Program-made: the position numbers and the translations under genes | The notes under the pieces: model-generated | Database searches by the model: none | What the model saw: the letters and a program-made list of their open reading frames with translations, nothing else | Told to the model about the DNA's origin: nothing | DNA from: Mycobacterium sp. MYCO198283 | Lineage (GTDB): Bacteria > Actinomycetota > Actinomycetes > Mycobacteriales > Mycobacteriaceae | Assembly (NCBI RefSeq): GCF_021213805.1 | Contig: NZ_JAJQJI010000002.1 | Location: 426,304-490,303 of the forward strand | Direction of reading: 5' to 3' | Length of the DNA: 64,000 bases | Shown: piece by piece, positions 62,910-64,000 of the stretch | Layout: the number at the start of each line of letters is the position of its first letter | Numbering within the stretch: the first letter of the stretch is position 1

Positions 62910-63665
62910 ATGGAGACTGACGTGGGCAGGTACTCGGGCAAGAACGTCGTGATAACCGGTGGTGGTAGTGGAATAGGTTTCTCGACGGCGCGGCTGTTGG
63001 TGGACGGCGGTGCGGCAGTCGCAATCACGGGTCGCTCTCAGCGGACGATCGACGATGCGGTCGACCGTCTCGGCAGCCGGGCGAAGGCGATCCGCGGAGA
63101 CGTGTCGCTATTGTCGGACCTGGAGTCGCTGGCCGAGCAGGTACGAGCTTCGTTCGGCACCGTCGACGCGCTTTTTGTCAACGCCGGCGTCGCGCCGGTC
63201 ACCCCCTTCGGCTCGGTCACCGAAGAGATCTATGACCAGGTGTTCGACGTCAACGTCAAGGGAGCGTTCTTCACCGTCCAGCAGCTGGCTCCGCTGCTGA
63301 ACGACGGCGCGGGGGTCGTCCTCACCACATCCGTCGCGAACGTGGTCGGCATTCTCGACACCAGCATCTACGCCGCCAGCAAGGCGGCACTGCGATCACT
63401 GGCCCGCACTCTGTCCCGGGAGTTGCTCCCACGCGGCATCCGGGTCAACGCGATCAGTCCCGGGCCCATCGACACCGGAATCCTGGAGAACACCATGAGC
63501 GCAGAGGCGGCAGCACGCTTTAAGGAGGAACGGGTGGCAAGCAACCCGATGCGCCGCTTCGGTACGCCCGAAGAGGTGGCGGTGGCGGCGTCGTTCCTGG
63601 CCTTCGACGCCACGTATACCGCCGGGGCGGAATTTACCGTCGACGGTGGTGTCACCCAGTTGTAG
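62910..63665 (+). CDS. Short-chain dehydrogenase/reductase
   Basis: A 251-residue classical SDR. The full Gly motif VITGGGSGIGFSTARLL is intact. Then VNAGVAPVTP, TTSVANVVG, IYAASKAALRSL with catalytic Tyr/Lys and NAISPGPIDTG, and the C-terminal FLAFDATYTAGAEFTVDGG. It is 13 nt after the first SDR gene and co-transcribed. ATG at 62910 and GTG at 62922 are both possible starts. The pair may act on related carbonyl or hydroxyl substrates. Confidence 0.92.
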   Translation: METDVGRYSGKNVVITGGGSGIGFSTARLLVDGGAAVAITGRSQRTIDDAVDRLGSRAKAIRGDVSLLSDLESLAEQVRASFGTVDALFVNAGVAPVTPFGSVTEEIYDQVFDVNVKGAFFTVQQLAPLLNDGAGVVLTTSVANVVGILDTSIYAASKAALRSLARTLSRELLPRGIRVNAISPGPIDTGILENTMSAEAAARFKEERVASNPMRRFGTPEEVAVAASFLAFDATYTAGAEFTVDGGVTQL

Positions 63666-63801
63666 GGCAGCGATCGCAGCGAGCACTCGCTGACGCCATC
63701 GGGGCACCGCACGACGCCGAGCTCGGCGGGCTTGGCGAAGCAGTCGCCGGTAGCAAAAGCGATGAAGGAGCACGACGAAGCCATGACGGGGCTGTCAATG
63801 C
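63666..63801 (+). other. Remnant between SDR operon and insertion sequence, possible interrupted gene start
   Basis: A short tail after the SDR stop. At its end GAAGGAG precedes an ATG at 63782 (MTGLSM...), and this frame is cut after about 6 codons by the IS-like sequence. This could be the start of a third operon gene interrupted by insertion. It may also be chance. Confidence 0.3.
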
Positions 63802-64000
63802 GGCTCTTCGTAATCGAGGGTGCAGCTGTGCCCAGCGGGTGTCGGGGTGATGGTGTCGTGTCGGTGAGCTGAGGCGGGCCCTCGGTGGGTGACGATGCGG
63901 GTTCCTACACCAAGCTTCGCCCACCGCCGAGGGGTCCCGATGTCTGAGGTTACTGCCTGCTTGCGGGCTGTCGTTGCCGACACGATCATGCGTACCGTCG
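63802..64000 (+). mobile_element. Left end of an insertion sequence (possibly ISL3-like), continues past window
   Basis: From 63802 the sequence begins GGCTCTTCGTAATC, reminiscent of the GGCTCTTC-type terminal repeats of ISL3-family elements. It continues as a non-coding stretch into a transposase-like start at 63940. The right end and target duplication lie outside the window, so the family is tentative. Confidence 0.45.
63940..64000 (+). CDS. Putative transposase, N-terminal fragment (cut by window edge)
   Basis: The ATG at 63940 opens a frame of 20 residues (MSEVTACLRAVV, then ADTIMRTV) that runs off the window. GAGGGG lies about 6 nt upstream. Too short to identify; the call comes from its place inside a probable insertion sequence. 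Confidence 0.4.
   Translation, partial: MSEVTACLRAVVADTIMRTV

Overview
The window reads as the chromosome of a mycobacterium, probably a fast-growing Mycolicibacterium-type species. It is high in GC. It carries mycolic acid methyltransferases, the FAS-II dehydratase operon hadABC, F420/flavin-type small oxidoreductases, a mycobacterial RecBCD set and the Mce ATPase Mkl. Gene order follows the known M. tuberculosis block from rpoBC to recBCD, shown here reversed: nfo-lpqP, rpoC-rpoB, mkl, rplL-rplJ, kinase-lipG-mma genes, rplA-rplK, nusG-secE, trpT, hadCBA, rpmG, metT-thrT, Rv0634c, Rv0633c, echA3 and recC-recB-recD homologues. Local insertions interrupt it.

Region by region. 1-9.4 kb holds partial endonuclease IV, a degenerate LpqP lipoprotein, rpoC and rpoB with an upstream promoter. 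9.4-14.1 kb holds a molybdopterin oxidoreductase, mkl, and rplL/rplJ with a structured leader. 14.2-18.4 kb is accessory: a phosphodiesterase-fold enzyme, a nucleotidyltransferase, a WYL regulator, two DinB-fold proteins and a TetR. 18.5-23.7 kb holds an ABC1 kinase, LipG and three mycolate methyltransferases, the third (an mmaA4 homologue) frameshifted by a 4-bp duplication. 23.7-28.5 kb holds a secreted PE-PPE-domain hydrolase and an ECF42-type sigma factor with its DGPF/YCII partner. 28.5-33.3 kb is the rplA-rplK-nusG-secE block, three tRNAs, hadABC and rpmG. 33.3-40.9 kb holds a divergent sulfide-oxidation pair, echA3, a wax ester synthase/DGAT, an SDR/MarR pair and an HD hydrolase. 40.9-49.3 kb is recCBD. 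49.4-52.8 kb holds a STAS protein, an acyl-AMP ligase and a haloalkane dehalogenase.

52.8-56.75 kb holds the most unusual locus: an HNH nuclease gene facing a zinc-hook SMC/Rad50-like ATPase and a small helical protein. It resembles ATPase-nuclease anti-phage modules such as Septu or Lamassu but has a convergent layout. The ATPase/small-protein pair shows two clear single-base frame breaks and possibly a third at the 5' end, so it is either decaying or carries sequence errors. 56.8-61.1 kb holds two more mycolate methyltransferases, flavin/F420 enzymes and a secreted DUF4185 (GH183-type) protein. 61.3-63.7 kb is a TetR-controlled SDR operon whose promoter sits between two 28-bp inverted repeats. 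The window ends in what looks like an insertion-sequence end.

Working together: transcription and translation core genes (rpoBC, rpl, nusG, secE, tRNAs) are interleaved with cell-envelope lipid genes (hadABC, methyltransferases, Mkl, DGAT, acyl-AMP ligase). Several regulator and accessory genes have a -10-like element 6-8 nt before the start codon, which predicts leaderless transcripts. All functional statements rest on motif recognition and remembered family knowledge; no search was run.
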